Assembly: GCA_003557545.1 (NCBI GenBank) | Contig: PWOD01000198.1 | Coordinates: 1 to 21,840, forward strand | DNA length: 21,840 nucleotides | DNA from: a bacterium | GTDB taxonomy: Bacteria; T1Sed10-126 | Direction of reading: 5' to 3' | Part shown: positions 7,631 through 14,738 of the stretch, piece after piece | How positions within the stretch are numbered: position 1 is the first letter of the stretch | How the letters are laid out: every line of letters starts with the position of its first letter | Notes under the pieces: model-generated | The model's database searches: none | What the model saw: only the letters and a program-made list of their open reading frames with translations | Told to the model about the DNA's origin: nothing | Program-made: the position numbers and the translations under genes

Positions 7631-8864
7631 TGGTATTGTACCATCCATAACCGGATATTTTATGTAATTGTCTGACCAGCGCGGCGACATCATGCCTGAG
7701 ATGTTCACCAACATCAAGAAAATCGCGGGCATGTACCTTAAGTTTGTATTTCTTAACCTTACTGTAATCAAACCGTACCTGGTCAGCCCCCTCTTCCCGG
7801 TATTCATCTAATATTTCCCTTGGAGCCTGCCTCGTATTTACCAGAAGATGGTCAAACTTAACCGGTTGTGGGGGGATCTTTTTGAATGCCTTAAGATGAT
7901 CACTGACCCTGTACTGTTCAGTTTCCCCCTTCTGCGTCATCAGATTACAGATATAAACTAGCGGAGCCGAGGCTTCAATTACCGCCGAACAGAGAGCCGG
8001 TTCCAAAAAATTTGTCAAAATCGAAGTATAAAGGCTGCCCGGCCCCACAACAATCAGATCAGCCGCAGCAACTGCAGCAATAGCCTCAGGATTGGAACGA
8101 AGCGGCTGGGGAACTATCGATAGATCAGTAATTTTTTTACCGGCTGAACTTATCTGCGTCTCTCCGGTATACTCAGAACCGTCCTCCATCATGGCACGTA
8201 GTTCAGGAGTCCCCAGCATTGCCGGCATAACCCTACCCTGTATGGCCAAAACCTCGGAGCAAGCCCGAATCGCTTCAGGAAACCCTCCATAAATATCAGT
8301 CAATGCGGCCATTAAAATATTTCCAACCGCATGGCCCTGAAGCTCTCCCCCGCTTTCAAACCGGAAGGAAAAAAGTTCGGAAAGCTGTTGCTCCTCTGGA
8401 GCAAGTGCCACCAGGCAGTTGCGCAGATCGCCCGGCGCCGGTACCCCCAGGTTTTCCCGCAACCTCCCGCTGCTACCTCCATCGTCGGTAACTGCCACAA
8501 TAGCTGTTATATTATCGGTTATCTGTTTCAAACCACGGAGCAGGGTAGACAGGCCGGTTCCACCACCCAGAGCAACAATCGAAGGCCCACTTTGCTGACG
8601 AGCCCGGCGCAACAGCTGTTGAGCCAGGGGTGCTGTCCCGGTATAAGTCCGGCTCACCAGAGAGACAATCAAGCCCAGCAGAGCCGCCCCAATGATCAAC
8701 AGACCAAACCCTGAAAGGATCCAGTAACGGAGACCTAAACCGGTCAAAGAAGGGAGGTGACGATCAAGAAAACCACTCAAACCAAGTGACAGAATAAGCC
8801 CGCCAAACACTGTCAAAAAAAGCCAGCGTTTGAGTTTAAGCCCCGGTTTCAGCCAGTTCCACAT
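7623..8864 (-). CDS. yvcK: YvcK/CofD-family gluconeogenesis and morphology factor with N-terminal membrane anchor
   Basis: YvcK proteins are related to CofD, bind UDP-sugars, and are needed for growth on gluconeogenic carbon and for normal cell shape in Bacillus. This product is 413 aa. Residues 14-30 and 46-70 are two hydrophobic segments that should anchor it in the inner membrane. The conserved domain starts near residue 95 with GGGTG (100-104), DDGGSSGRLR (127-136), GDLRNCL (145-151) and GHAVGNI (177-183). The well-known Bacillus protein is soluble and about 320 aa, so the N-terminal part is an added module, one known in some other lineages. The start at 8864 is 29 bp after rapZ and its ribosome-binding site (GGGTGA) is modest. 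It sits in the order rapZ-yvcK-HPr, as in Firmicutes, but whiA, normally next, is missing. Confidence 0.93.
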   Translation of the reverse strand: MWNWLKPGLKLKRWLFLTVFGGLILSLGLSGFLDRHLPSLTGLGLRYWILSGFGLLIIGAALLGLIVSLVSRTYTGTAPLAQQLLRRARQQSGPSIVALGGGTGLSTLLRGLKQITDNITAIVAVTDDGGSSGRLRENLGVPAPGDLRNCLVALAPEEQQLSELFSFRFESGGELQGHAVGNILMAALTDIYGGFPEAIRACSEVLAIQGRVMPAMLGTPELRAMMEDGSEYTGETQISSAGKKITDLSIVPQPLRSNPEAIAAVAAADLIVVGPGSLYTSILTNFLEPALCSAVIEASAPLVYICNLMTQKGETEQYRVSDHLKAFKKIPPQPVKFDHLLVNTRQAPREILDEYREEGADQVRFDYSKVKKYKLKVHARDFLDVGEHLRHDVAALVRQLHKISGYGWYNTND

Positions 8865-8893
8865 AATATATTCACCCGGTCAGTCTGAGAATC

Positions 8894-9763
8894 TCAGCCG
8901 GACCCGTGGATGTCGCGATGAGTAATAGATAGCTCAAGCTCCTCAACATCTCGAAAAACTTCAGCTATTTTTTCCACGAGACAGACCGAACGATGTCGCC
9001 CACCTGTGCAGCCAAGACCGACGGATAAAGCATGTTTATCGGTCTTTTGATAGAGCCTGACCACGGTTTTTAAGAAACTAACCAGCTTATTAAAATATTC
9101 GCTGGTTTCCGGCTGCTGCTCCATAAAATCTTCAATGTCATTTTCAATTCCGGTTTTCTCCCGAAGCTCCGGATGATAATGAGGGTTCGGAAGCATCCGG
9201 CAATCGAACAGCAGATCCAGATATCCCGGCACATTATTTTTAAAACCAAAACTCACCAGGGAAAGAACAAATTTTTTCTGTGGCATAGTAGAACAACGAT
9301 CGGCCAGGACAGTCTTTAACTGATGAATATTTATCCGAGTGGTATCCAACACCTGATCAGCCTGCTGACGGACCGGTGCCAGAAGCTTTTCCTCCAGCTC
9401 AATTGCCGTTTCAAGATCCTGGTCCACAGCAAGTGGATGGGGCCGGCGGGATTCTCTGTACCGGCGCAACAGCTCCTGTCGGGAAGCCTCTAAAAAAATT
9501 ATTTCAAGGTTAACTCCGGGCTGTTTTATCTGGTCAACAATTCCTGGAAACTCCTGGACAAAACGGCGCTCTCGAACATCCAGTATAAGGGCAATATCAG
9601 ATTTTTCTGAGGCCCGTTTGAGAGATAGTTCAACAAATGATTCAACCAGCTCTCCGGGTAGATTATCAACACAATGAACTCCCAGATCCTCAAAGGCCTG
9701 TAAAGCATGACTTTTACCGGCCCCGGACAGACCGGTTATCAGATAACAGTTAAGCTCTGTCAT
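8894..9763 (-). CDS. rapZ: RNase adapter protein RapZ / nucleotide-binding protein YvcJ
   Basis: RapZ-family P-loop proteins hydrolyse or bind nucleotides. In E. coli RapZ guides RNase E to the GlmZ small RNA and so controls amino-sugar synthesis; in Bacillus the orthologue is YvcJ. The product is 289 aa, full length. Walker A is at 11-18 (GLSGAGKS), followed by VDNLP, LDVRER, FLEAS and RRPHPL. The C-terminal half has SFGFK, CRMLPNPHY, and the conserved GCTGGRHRSV and HRDI motifs. GGAG lies 9 nt before the ATG. A 120-bp gap separates it from ptsN, so it may have its own promoter. The link with PTS genes is conserved in both Proteobacteria and Firmicutes. Which RNA, if any, it controls here is unknown. 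Confidence 0.96.
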   Translation of the reverse strand: MTELNCYLITGLSGAGKSHALQAFEDLGVHCVDNLPGELVESFVELSLKRASEKSDIALILDVRERRFVQEFPGIVDQIKQPGVNLEIIFLEASRQELLRRYRESRRPHPLAVDQDLETAIELEEKLLAPVRQQADQVLDTTRINIHQLKTVLADRCSTMPQKKFVLSLVSFGFKNNVPGYLDLLFDCRMLPNPHYHPELREKTGIENDIEDFMEQQPETSEYFNKLVSFLKTVVRLYQKTDKHALSVGLGCTGGRHRSVCLVEKIAEVFRDVEELELSITHRDIHGSG

Positions 9764-9883
9764 AAAGTTTAACTCCAGAGATCAAAAGATTAATTTGTTG
9801 CTCAATAACTGCTTTTCTGCCCAGCAGGAAGCGGTTAAACTCCTGGATCCCTAATAATAATTAGCTGACAGATTTGTAATCCC

Positions 9884-10372
9884 TTACTGCATACCCTCCT
9901 GTTCACGGATCGCTTCGACTATTTCCTCGGCCGACTCCATTTCCAGCAACCGATTTTTAAAATCAAGATTCTTCAGCAACCGGCTAATCTTCGCCAGCGC
10001 CCTAACATGGAGTCCAGCTTCATTTTCAGGAGTCAACAGAAGGAAAACCAGATAGACAGGTTTTCCATCAATAGCTTTAAAATCAACTCCATCTTCAACC
10101 CTCGCAAAAGCAGCAACAAGGGAATCAACCGCATCGGTTTTGGCGTGCGGAATTGCCACCCCGCTGCCAATTCCGGTACTCATATAACCCTCACGCTCCA
10201 TAACAGCATCAAAAGCGGCCGAACCCTCATCTACATTTCCTGCCTCCTGCAGAAGTTCAATCAACTCCTGACAGAGTAGCTCTCGACTGTCGACCTGATC
10301 GATCAATTTAATAAGATCGGAGGACAACAACTGAGAAATATTAATTGCGTTAGATCGTTCCAGTGTGGCCAT
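9884..10372 (-). CDS. ptsN: PTS EIIA component, nitrogen-regulatory (PtsN/fructose) type
   Basis: This is a type 2 EIIA domain protein of 162 aa with no attached EIIB or EIIC. The phospho-acceptor His76 lies in TGIGSGVAIPHAKTDA, the PTS EIIA type 2 signature. In Proteobacteria such proteins end the regulatory PTS-Ntr and control potassium transport, nitrogen and envelope functions rather than sugar uptake; its role here is inferred from that and from context. It sits next to hpf and rapZ, the same neighbours as in Proteobacteria, but no rpoN is present in the cluster. The start is well supported by GGGAGGAG 7 nt upstream. The likely phosphate donor is the HPr encoded three genes downstream. 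Confidence 0.93.
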   Translation of the reverse strand: MATLERSNAINISQLLSSDLIKLIDQVDSRELLCQELIELLQEAGNVDEGSAAFDAVMEREGYMSTGIGSGVAIPHAKTDAVDSLVAAFARVEDGVDFKAIDGKPVYLVFLLLTPENEAGLHVRALAKISRLLKNLDFKNRLLEMESAEEIVEAIREQEGMQ

Positions 10373-10401
10373 ACATACGCTCCTCCCAATAAATGAACTT
10401 A

Positions 10402-10965
10402 CTAATTCCCCGTTTCAATTACTCCATAGTTTCCATCATTTCTCCGATATACTACGCTAACCTCATCGGTCACCTGGTCAGTGAAAACGAAAAAGTTATA
10501 ATCAAGCGATTTCATCTGCAGAACAGCCTCTTCAACCGACATCGGCTTGGCAGTCAAAATCTGTCGCCGGATTATCTTGGAGTCAGCCTCTTCTTCGGAC
10601 TCATCAAGCGAAAAGACCTTGGTGGCCATCTCTCGGTTTGGCCCATTAAGATCCTTCTTACGATGGTCGGTCTGACGGTCATGAAAACGACGAAGTTGGC
10701 GGCTCAGCCTATCGACAGCCTTGTCAATAGAGGCATACATATCAGGACTTTGAGCCTCTCCTTCAATAAAATCACCTAATCCGGTCAACTGCAGATCAAC
10801 CTTCTGCCGTTCCCCTTTAACCTCCATTTTAACCCTGCAGTGCAGCTCAAGATTTTCATCAGGGCGCAGGTATTTTAACAATTTACCAGTACGTTTTCGA
10901 GCATAATTTTTCAATGCTTCGGTCAACTCCAGATTCTGCCCAACAAACTGATATTCTAACTTCAT
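10402..10965 (-). CDS. hpf: Ribosome hibernation promoting factor, long form
   Basis: HPF binds the decoding centre of the 30S subunit in resting cells and blocks translation. The product is 187 aa, the long form that joins two ribosomes into 100S dimers by itself. The N-terminal S30AE/YfiA domain covers about residues 1-95. A charged linker follows, and the C-terminal dimerisation domain (about 130-183) contains RRQILTAKPMSVEEAV and FVFTDQ. Long HPF is typical of Firmicutes and most bacteria other than gammaproteobacteria. A strong GGGAGGAAT precedes the ATG by about 10 nt. The 185-bp gap upstream to lptB suggests its own promoter, and ptsN follows after 29 bp, probably in the same transcript. 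Confidence 0.95.
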   Translation of the reverse strand: MKLEYQFVGQNLELTEALKNYARKRTGKLLKYLRPDENLELHCRVKMEVKGERQKVDLQLTGLGDFIEGEAQSPDMYASIDKAVDRLSRQLRRFHDRQTDHRKKDLNGPNREMATKVFSLDESEEEADSKIIRRQILTAKPMSVEEAVLQMKSLDYNFFVFTDQVTDEVSVVYRRNDGNYGVIETGN

Positions 10966-11150
10966 AAAAACTATTCCTCCCTAAATAAAATGTTGCCAGC
11001 TTAAAAAACAACCTGACGTCAGTTCATCCTCTACCGCTTAATAAAAGGATAGAGCTTAACAGATATTCAACAATTGTGAAATAGATACGACAGCATTTTA
11101 ACCGCCGGCCCCAGTACCAATGGTCTAGGCCATAGGAGCAGCCTCTCGTT
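10966..11150. promoter_or_regulatory. Gap between lptB and hpf: probable hpf promoter region with a palindrome
   Basis: This 185-bp gap occupies the place where Proteobacteria have rpoN; no rpoN remnant is visible. It contains a perfect 10-bp palindrome CTGACGTCAG at 11013-11022, about 50 bp before the hpf start, and an imperfect hairpin near 11120-11140 (CCTATGG/CCATTGG on the minus strand) just after the lptB stop. The hairpin has no T-run, so it is a weak terminator candidate. A TTGTTG box followed 16 nt later by TATCCT could be a sigma-70 promoter for hpf, but both boxes are poor. No sigma-54 site fits. Confidence 0.35.
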
Positions 11151-11876
11151 CTACCGGTTAAATGTATTACCCAGATAAACCGCCCGGGCTATCTCATCCT
11201 GCTTAATCTCAGCCGGAGTCCCAGCAGAGAGTATTTCTCCCTGGTTCATTATATAGGAGTGATCAGTAATAGCCAGAGTTTCCCGAACATTATGATCGGT
11301 TATCAAAACCCCGATCCCCCGCTCCTTCAACATTCTGACCAGCTTTTGTATCTCTTCGACCGCAATCGGATCAACTCCTGCAAAGGGCTCGTCAAGCAGC
11401 AAAAAATCCGGACGTGGAATAAGCGCACGAGCCATCTCAACCCGCCGCCTTTCCCCACCGGACAGGGCCCGGCCCAGCGTATTTCTTACCTTATGGAGTG
11501 AAAAATCCTCAAGCAGCTGTTCCAGCCGTTCACGCCGCTGCTGACCGGTTTTTTCAACCAGTTCAAGAATAGCAACAAAGTTCTGTTCAACTGTAAGATT
11601 ACGAAACACCGACGAAGCCTGGGGCAGATATCCCAGCCCCCGTTTGGCACGCTGGTAAAGCGGGAGATCAGTAATATCTTCCCCATTAAGGTAAACAGCT
11701 CCGCCCTCCGGCATAATTAACCCTACCACCATTAAAAAAGTTGTTGTCTTCCCGGCCCCGTTAGGACCCAGCAGGCCAACTATCTCACCCCCGTTAACCG
11801 ATATATCGACCCCGTTAACAACAGTTCTATCCCCATACTGTTTCTTTAAGGTTCGAGCTTCAAGCTCAGTCGTCAT
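11151..11876 (-). CDS. lptB: LPS export ABC transporter ATP-binding protein LptB
   Basis: LptB is the ATPase that, with LptF and LptG, pulls LPS from the inner membrane and drives it along the LptC-LptA bridge. The product is 241 aa, the same length as the E. coli protein. It shows Walker A GPNGAGKT (37-44), the Q-loop YLPQ (Gln86), the signature LSGGERRRVEMARAL (from 138), Walker B FLLLDEP (158-164) and the switch His195 in ITDHN. The LptB-type pattern DEPFAGVDPIAV and the position after lptC-lptA separate it from other small ABC ATPases. The ATG at 11876 starts the conserved part; a longer frame to 11969 lies within lptA. It overlaps lptA by 11 bp. lptF and lptG are not in the window. Confidence 0.96.
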   Translation of the reverse strand: MTTELEARTLKKQYGDRTVVNGVDISVNGGEIVGLLGPNGAGKTTTFLMVVGLIMPEGGAVYLNGEDITDLPLYQRAKRGLGYLPQASSVFRNLTVEQNFVAILELVEKTGQQRRERLEQLLEDFSLHKVRNTLGRALSGGERRRVEMARALIPRPDFLLLDEPFAGVDPIAVEEIQKLVRMLKERGIGVLITDHNVRETLAITDHSYIMNQGEILSAGTPAEIKQDEIARAVYLGNTFNR

Positions 11877-12360
11877 CCTTCTGTACCCCCGCCTCAGGAT
11901 GAATTTTACCGCGGACATCACCCTCAAGTTTAAGGGTCCCATAACCACCATCATAGAGAGCTCTTTCACCCCTTAAATCATTCCGCCCCTGTCGCAAAAC
12001 AACCTCCCCGGTCAACAGAGCCGTATCAGAACGGGGATAGTAATCGGCCTGTTCCGCCGTTGCCACCCAGCTGTCGCCGGTCTCATCACGCTGCAGTGAA
12101 ACCCGACCGGAAGCCACCACCCGGATAACATCCTCGAGGCTCTCTTCAAAAAAGATCTCCATCCGATCGGCGGTTAATATTTCTGTTTCGCTGCGCAGCC
12201 GAACCGATCCTTCTAACAGAGCCCGTCCACCGGGACGATCAACTTCCAGACTATCAGCGGTAAAGCTATACCCGGCCAGCCCGGGTGATACGGCAAGCAA
12301 CAGAAAAAGTCCGGCGGTGATTAACGTCCAAGAAATTCGACATCTGATTTTAATTTTAAT
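11866..12360 (-). CDS. lptA: LPS transport periplasmic protein LptA (OstA domain), probable ATT start
   Basis: LptA forms the periplasmic bridge that carries LPS to the outer membrane. The mature part has the OstA/LptA beta-jellyroll pattern: FTADSLEVDRPGGRALLEGSV, LTADRMEIFFEE, ATAEQADYYP, LTGEVVLRQG and LRGERALYD. Only a TTG at 12300 is a standard start, and it would leave just a stub of the signal peptide. In-frame codons upstream to 12360 encode a clear signal peptide: basic IKIKIRCR, then hydrophobic WTLITAGLFLLLAVSPGLAG. An in-frame TGA ends the frame at 12372-12370. The AGGAGG at 12370-12365 lies 4 nt before an ATT at 12360, so ATT is the best start (164 aa). The frame overlaps lptC by 40 bp and lptB by 11 bp. 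Identity as LptA is firm; the start is inference. Confidence 0.85.
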   Translation of the reverse strand: MKIKIRCRISWTLITAGLFLLLAVSPGLAGYSFTADSLEVDRPGGRALLEGSVRLRSETEILTADRMEIFFEESLEDVIRVVASGRVSLQRDETGDSWVATAEQADYYPRSDTALLTGEVVLRQGRNDLRGERALYDGGYGTLKLEGDVRGKIHPEAGVQKDDD

Positions 12361-12851
12361 CTTTCCTCCTCAAGATCCGCCCACATACCCCGGGCTTTTA
12401 AAATTCCCTCAGGTAGTTCCAGCGTAAGTTCTTGCTCCGTTTTTAGTATACCAGTTTGTGCCTCCCAGAACAGCTGTTCCGTCCGTAAAATCTGCCGGGG
12501 CCGTTCTCTTTTCAAAACAATCTCCCCCAACAGTTCCAGCCGCCGGTCGGTCAGATCATAAAGACCCCTATTGGCGGTTACCAGGACGGCGGTTTCGCCA
12601 GATTCACTATAGGTTATGCGAGGATGTTTCAGCTCTACTCGGTGGGCCTGGCGGGAGGCGGCGCTGGAGGCTAATATCCACTGCTGACCCCCACCCATAT
12701 CCTCCACCAGTTCAAACTGCTCGAGTAGATGTTCGCCAGGTAGTTGTAAAATCTCCGGTTGGGGCTGATCAGCAGAATTCCGGTAAAAAAATATTAAACC
12801 CAGTATCAGAGCTGTCAGAACAGCCCCGACGGTTAGTTTACTAATTCCCAT
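12321..12851 (-). CDS. lptC: LPS export protein LptC, single membrane anchor
   Basis: LptC is the bitopic inner-membrane part of the LPS transporter that receives LPS from LptBFG and hands it to LptA. The product is 176 aa. Residues 6-23 (LTVGAVLTALILGLIFFY) form one membrane anchor, and the rest lies in the periplasm. The periplasmic part has the LptC beta pattern: FELVEDMGGGQQWILASSAASR, LKHPRITYSE and ANRGLYDLTDRRLELLGEIVL. Sequence similarity within this family is low, so the call rests on anchor, length, beta repeats and position directly before lptA-lptB. The start overlaps the end of the GerMN gene by 19 bp and has a poor ribosome-binding site, suggesting coupling. Confidence 0.88.
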   Translation of the reverse strand: MGISKLTVGAVLTALILGLIFFYRNSADQPQPEILQLPGEHLLEQFELVEDMGGGQQWILASSAASRQAHRVELKHPRITYSESGETAVLVTANRGLYDLTDRRLELLGEIVLKRERPRQILRTEQLFWEAQTGILKTEQELTLELPEGILKARGMWADLEEERLKLKSDVEFLGR

Positions 12852-13393
12852 CGTGGCCCGAGGGGATACTCTATGGCAATATGACCACTTTCTTCACCGT
12901 AAGCCCCAATCGTTTTCCGCATCTCTCCATCGATCAAAAATTGAACAAACATATAACGCTCCGGAAGATTACCAAGTAAGGAATTAACCAGCGAATAAAG
13001 CAATATCTTCTCTCCCCCGGCACCGGATGCAGCACCTATCAAACGATTATTAAAATCAACCACTACAAAGGGCTCATCAAAAAACACCGAGTGCAGTTCC
13101 AGCTCTTCGGGGACCACACTGATCAGTTCAGCATCGTCGGGTGAGCGGCCCAGCTCAGTAACTATCTGTTTTATTCTTTCCGAGCGAGTTTCCGTTTCAG
13201 GTAAAGTTCTCGTTTCAACAGCCAGCGTGGGACTGTACCGATCGGCATAATAAAGCTGTACTTCTTCCTCGGGAACCGGCTCAGGTGGCTGTTCGGTCGG
13301 TTCCGTCAAAACCAGCCTTGATAGAGCCCAGTAACCGATCCCAAGAGCAGCTAACAGCAGCAGAACAAACAAAAGATAACGAAATTTTCTCAT
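12833..13393 (-). CDS. GerMN-domain protein with N-terminal membrane anchor
   Basis: This 186-aa protein has one N-terminal hydrophobic segment (residues 6-28) and then a proline/glutamate-rich stretch. A single GerMN domain follows from about residue 45 (EEVQLYYADRYSP) through VVPEELELHSVFFDEPFVVVDFN to FVQFLIDGEMRKT. The GerMN domain is known from the spore germination protein GerM, but it also occurs in non-spore-formers next to peptidoglycan hydrolases. It should sit outside the inner membrane. The start overlaps the amidase stop (TGATG), so the two are coupled, and a joint role in wall remodelling is likely. The exact activity of the domain is not known. It does not by itself show that the organism makes spores. 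Confidence 0.82.
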   Translation of the reverse strand: MRKFRYLLFVLLLLAALGIGYWALSRLVLTEPTEQPPEPVPEEEVQLYYADRYSPTLAVETRTLPETETRSERIKQIVTELGRSPDDAELISVVPEELELHSVFFDEPFVVVDFNNRLIGAASGAGGEKILLYSLVNSLLGNLPERYMFVQFLIDGEMRKTIGAYGEESGHIAIEYPLGPRWELVN

Positions 13394-14595
13394 CAGTAAT
13401 ATCTTTCCCAGTAACGATATACAGCCCGAGCAATCGCATCAGCAAGCTCCTGCTGGTATGCGGGGGTACGTAAACGCTCCTCTTCCCGGGGATTTGAAAG
13501 AAACCCCGTTTCAACCAGCACCGCCGGCATCTGGGCATCTTTTAAAACCCACAGGGGAGCACCTTTTATCCCCCTGTTAGGGGTAGATGACCGTTGTTCC
13601 ATAGTTTCTCCAATTAATTTTGCCAGGGCTTCACTTTCACGAGTATGAACCATACCCCGCAACTGATGAAGAATCCAGACCAGTCCATCCAGCTCCTGCT
13701 GTTGGTACCCCTCATACTGTTTTAAAACACTATTTTCGGTGGCGGCCAGCTGCTCGGCCGAGGGGTCGGTCGCCTCCCCCGAAAGAATAAACATTTCAAA
13801 CCCGGTCGGATGGGGAGAGTGATGGCCGTTGGCATGAATAGAGATGAAAAGATCGGCCTCCAGTTCATTGGCCATACGGGTCCGATTATGCAGTGGAATA
13901 AACTCATCTTTATCCAGGGTCAAAAAGGTCCTGATATTAGGATAGCGGGATTCAATCTTTTCCGCCAGTTTGAGCGATATATTCAGAACAACCTCTTTTT
14001 CCATCAGGCCGGTCGGACCAATCGCCCCGGGATCCCGACCGCCATGTCCGGGATCGATAACGACCAACCACTCCCGCTCCTCACTGGCCGCCATCTCCTC
14101 CTCTAAATAACGTCGTACCGGATCTTCATGAAGTTGTTCATACTCATCCGCCGATCGATCAACCTCCGCTTCGACAAACTGCAGTTGTCGTCGAGAACTG
14201 TTCCAGACCAGCTTTTCTTCAGTTGTCTGATTAATCAGCCGGGTAATTGAATCAACCGGCAGGTATAACCGCTGATTATCAAAAAATGGTGGGGACAAAT
14301 CAAACAGACGGTTGCCACCAACCAGAACCCGGTGAGTCCCCGAATGGAAATTATAACTCCGCTCCCCATTCTTAACTTCCATCCGTTCAGCCCTTGAACT
14401 CCAGTTGATACGATAATCAAGCGAGCTGAAAAAATCATAGATATCTACCAGTATCTCCCCCGAAATCTCACGTATTCCGATTTCACGGGTTAAGGAACCA
14501 CCCACATCAATCAGATCAAGGGAACCGGCTGCAAGAGGAGAGACAAAAACTGTTATGAAAAATACAATTAGAAGAACTTTTTCAATCCAGCGCAC
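13393..14595 (-). CDS. N-acetylmuramoyl-L-alanine amidase (Amidase_3), secreted
   Basis: This zinc enzyme cuts the amide bond between muramic acid and the stem peptide of peptidoglycan. The product is 400 aa with a signal peptide at 1-24 (MRWIEKVLLIVFFITVFVSP, then LAAG). Residues 25-145 form a beta-rich N-terminal domain resembling the copper-amine-oxidase-N/AMIN type, which may bind the wall. The Amidase_3 domain covers about 176-397 with zinc ligands His184 (IDPGHGGRDPG), Glu199 and His254 (SIHANG), and catalytic Glu362 (VLVETGFLSN). I prefer the GTG at 14595, with GGGAGGT 6 nt upstream. A TTG at 14616 adds seven residues and has no such site. It is the first protein gene after ssrA and heads the run amidase-GerMN-lptCAB. 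Secreted or periplasmic location is inferred from the signal peptide. Confidence 0.94.
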   Translation of the reverse strand: MRWIEKVLLIVFFITVFVSPLAAGSLDLIDVGGSLTREIGIREISGEILVDIYDFFSSLDYRINWSSRAERMEVKNGERSYNFHSGTHRVLVGGNRLFDLSPPFFDNQRLYLPVDSITRLINQTTEEKLVWNSSRRQLQFVEAEVDRSADEYEQLHEDPVRRYLEEEMAASEEREWLVVIDPGHGGRDPGAIGPTGLMEKEVVLNISLKLAEKIESRYPNIRTFLTLDKDEFIPLHNRTRMANELEADLFISIHANGHHSPHPTGFEMFILSGEATDPSAEQLAATENSVLKQYEGYQQQELDGLVWILHQLRGMVHTRESEALAKLIGETMEQRSSTPNRGIKGAPLWVLKDAQMPAVLVETGFLSNPREEERLRTPAYQQELADAIARAVYRYWERYY

Positions 14596-14738
14596 TATTA
14601 AACCTCCCGCTTTCAACAGGCCTGACGGTCAATTACCGATTAGATCTCCAGTTAAGTAAAATTAAAGAAGATATCCAGCTATACACCCGGAAATAGTCCG
14701 GCAGGCCAGCTTTAATGTTTTCCCAGAGATAATATTAA

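Noticed and set aside
10966-11030. Possible sigma-54 promoter before hpf (TGGCAACATTTTAT on the minus strand)
   Set aside because: The GC element of the -12 box is missing and the spacing does not fit; only the TGGCA half matches.
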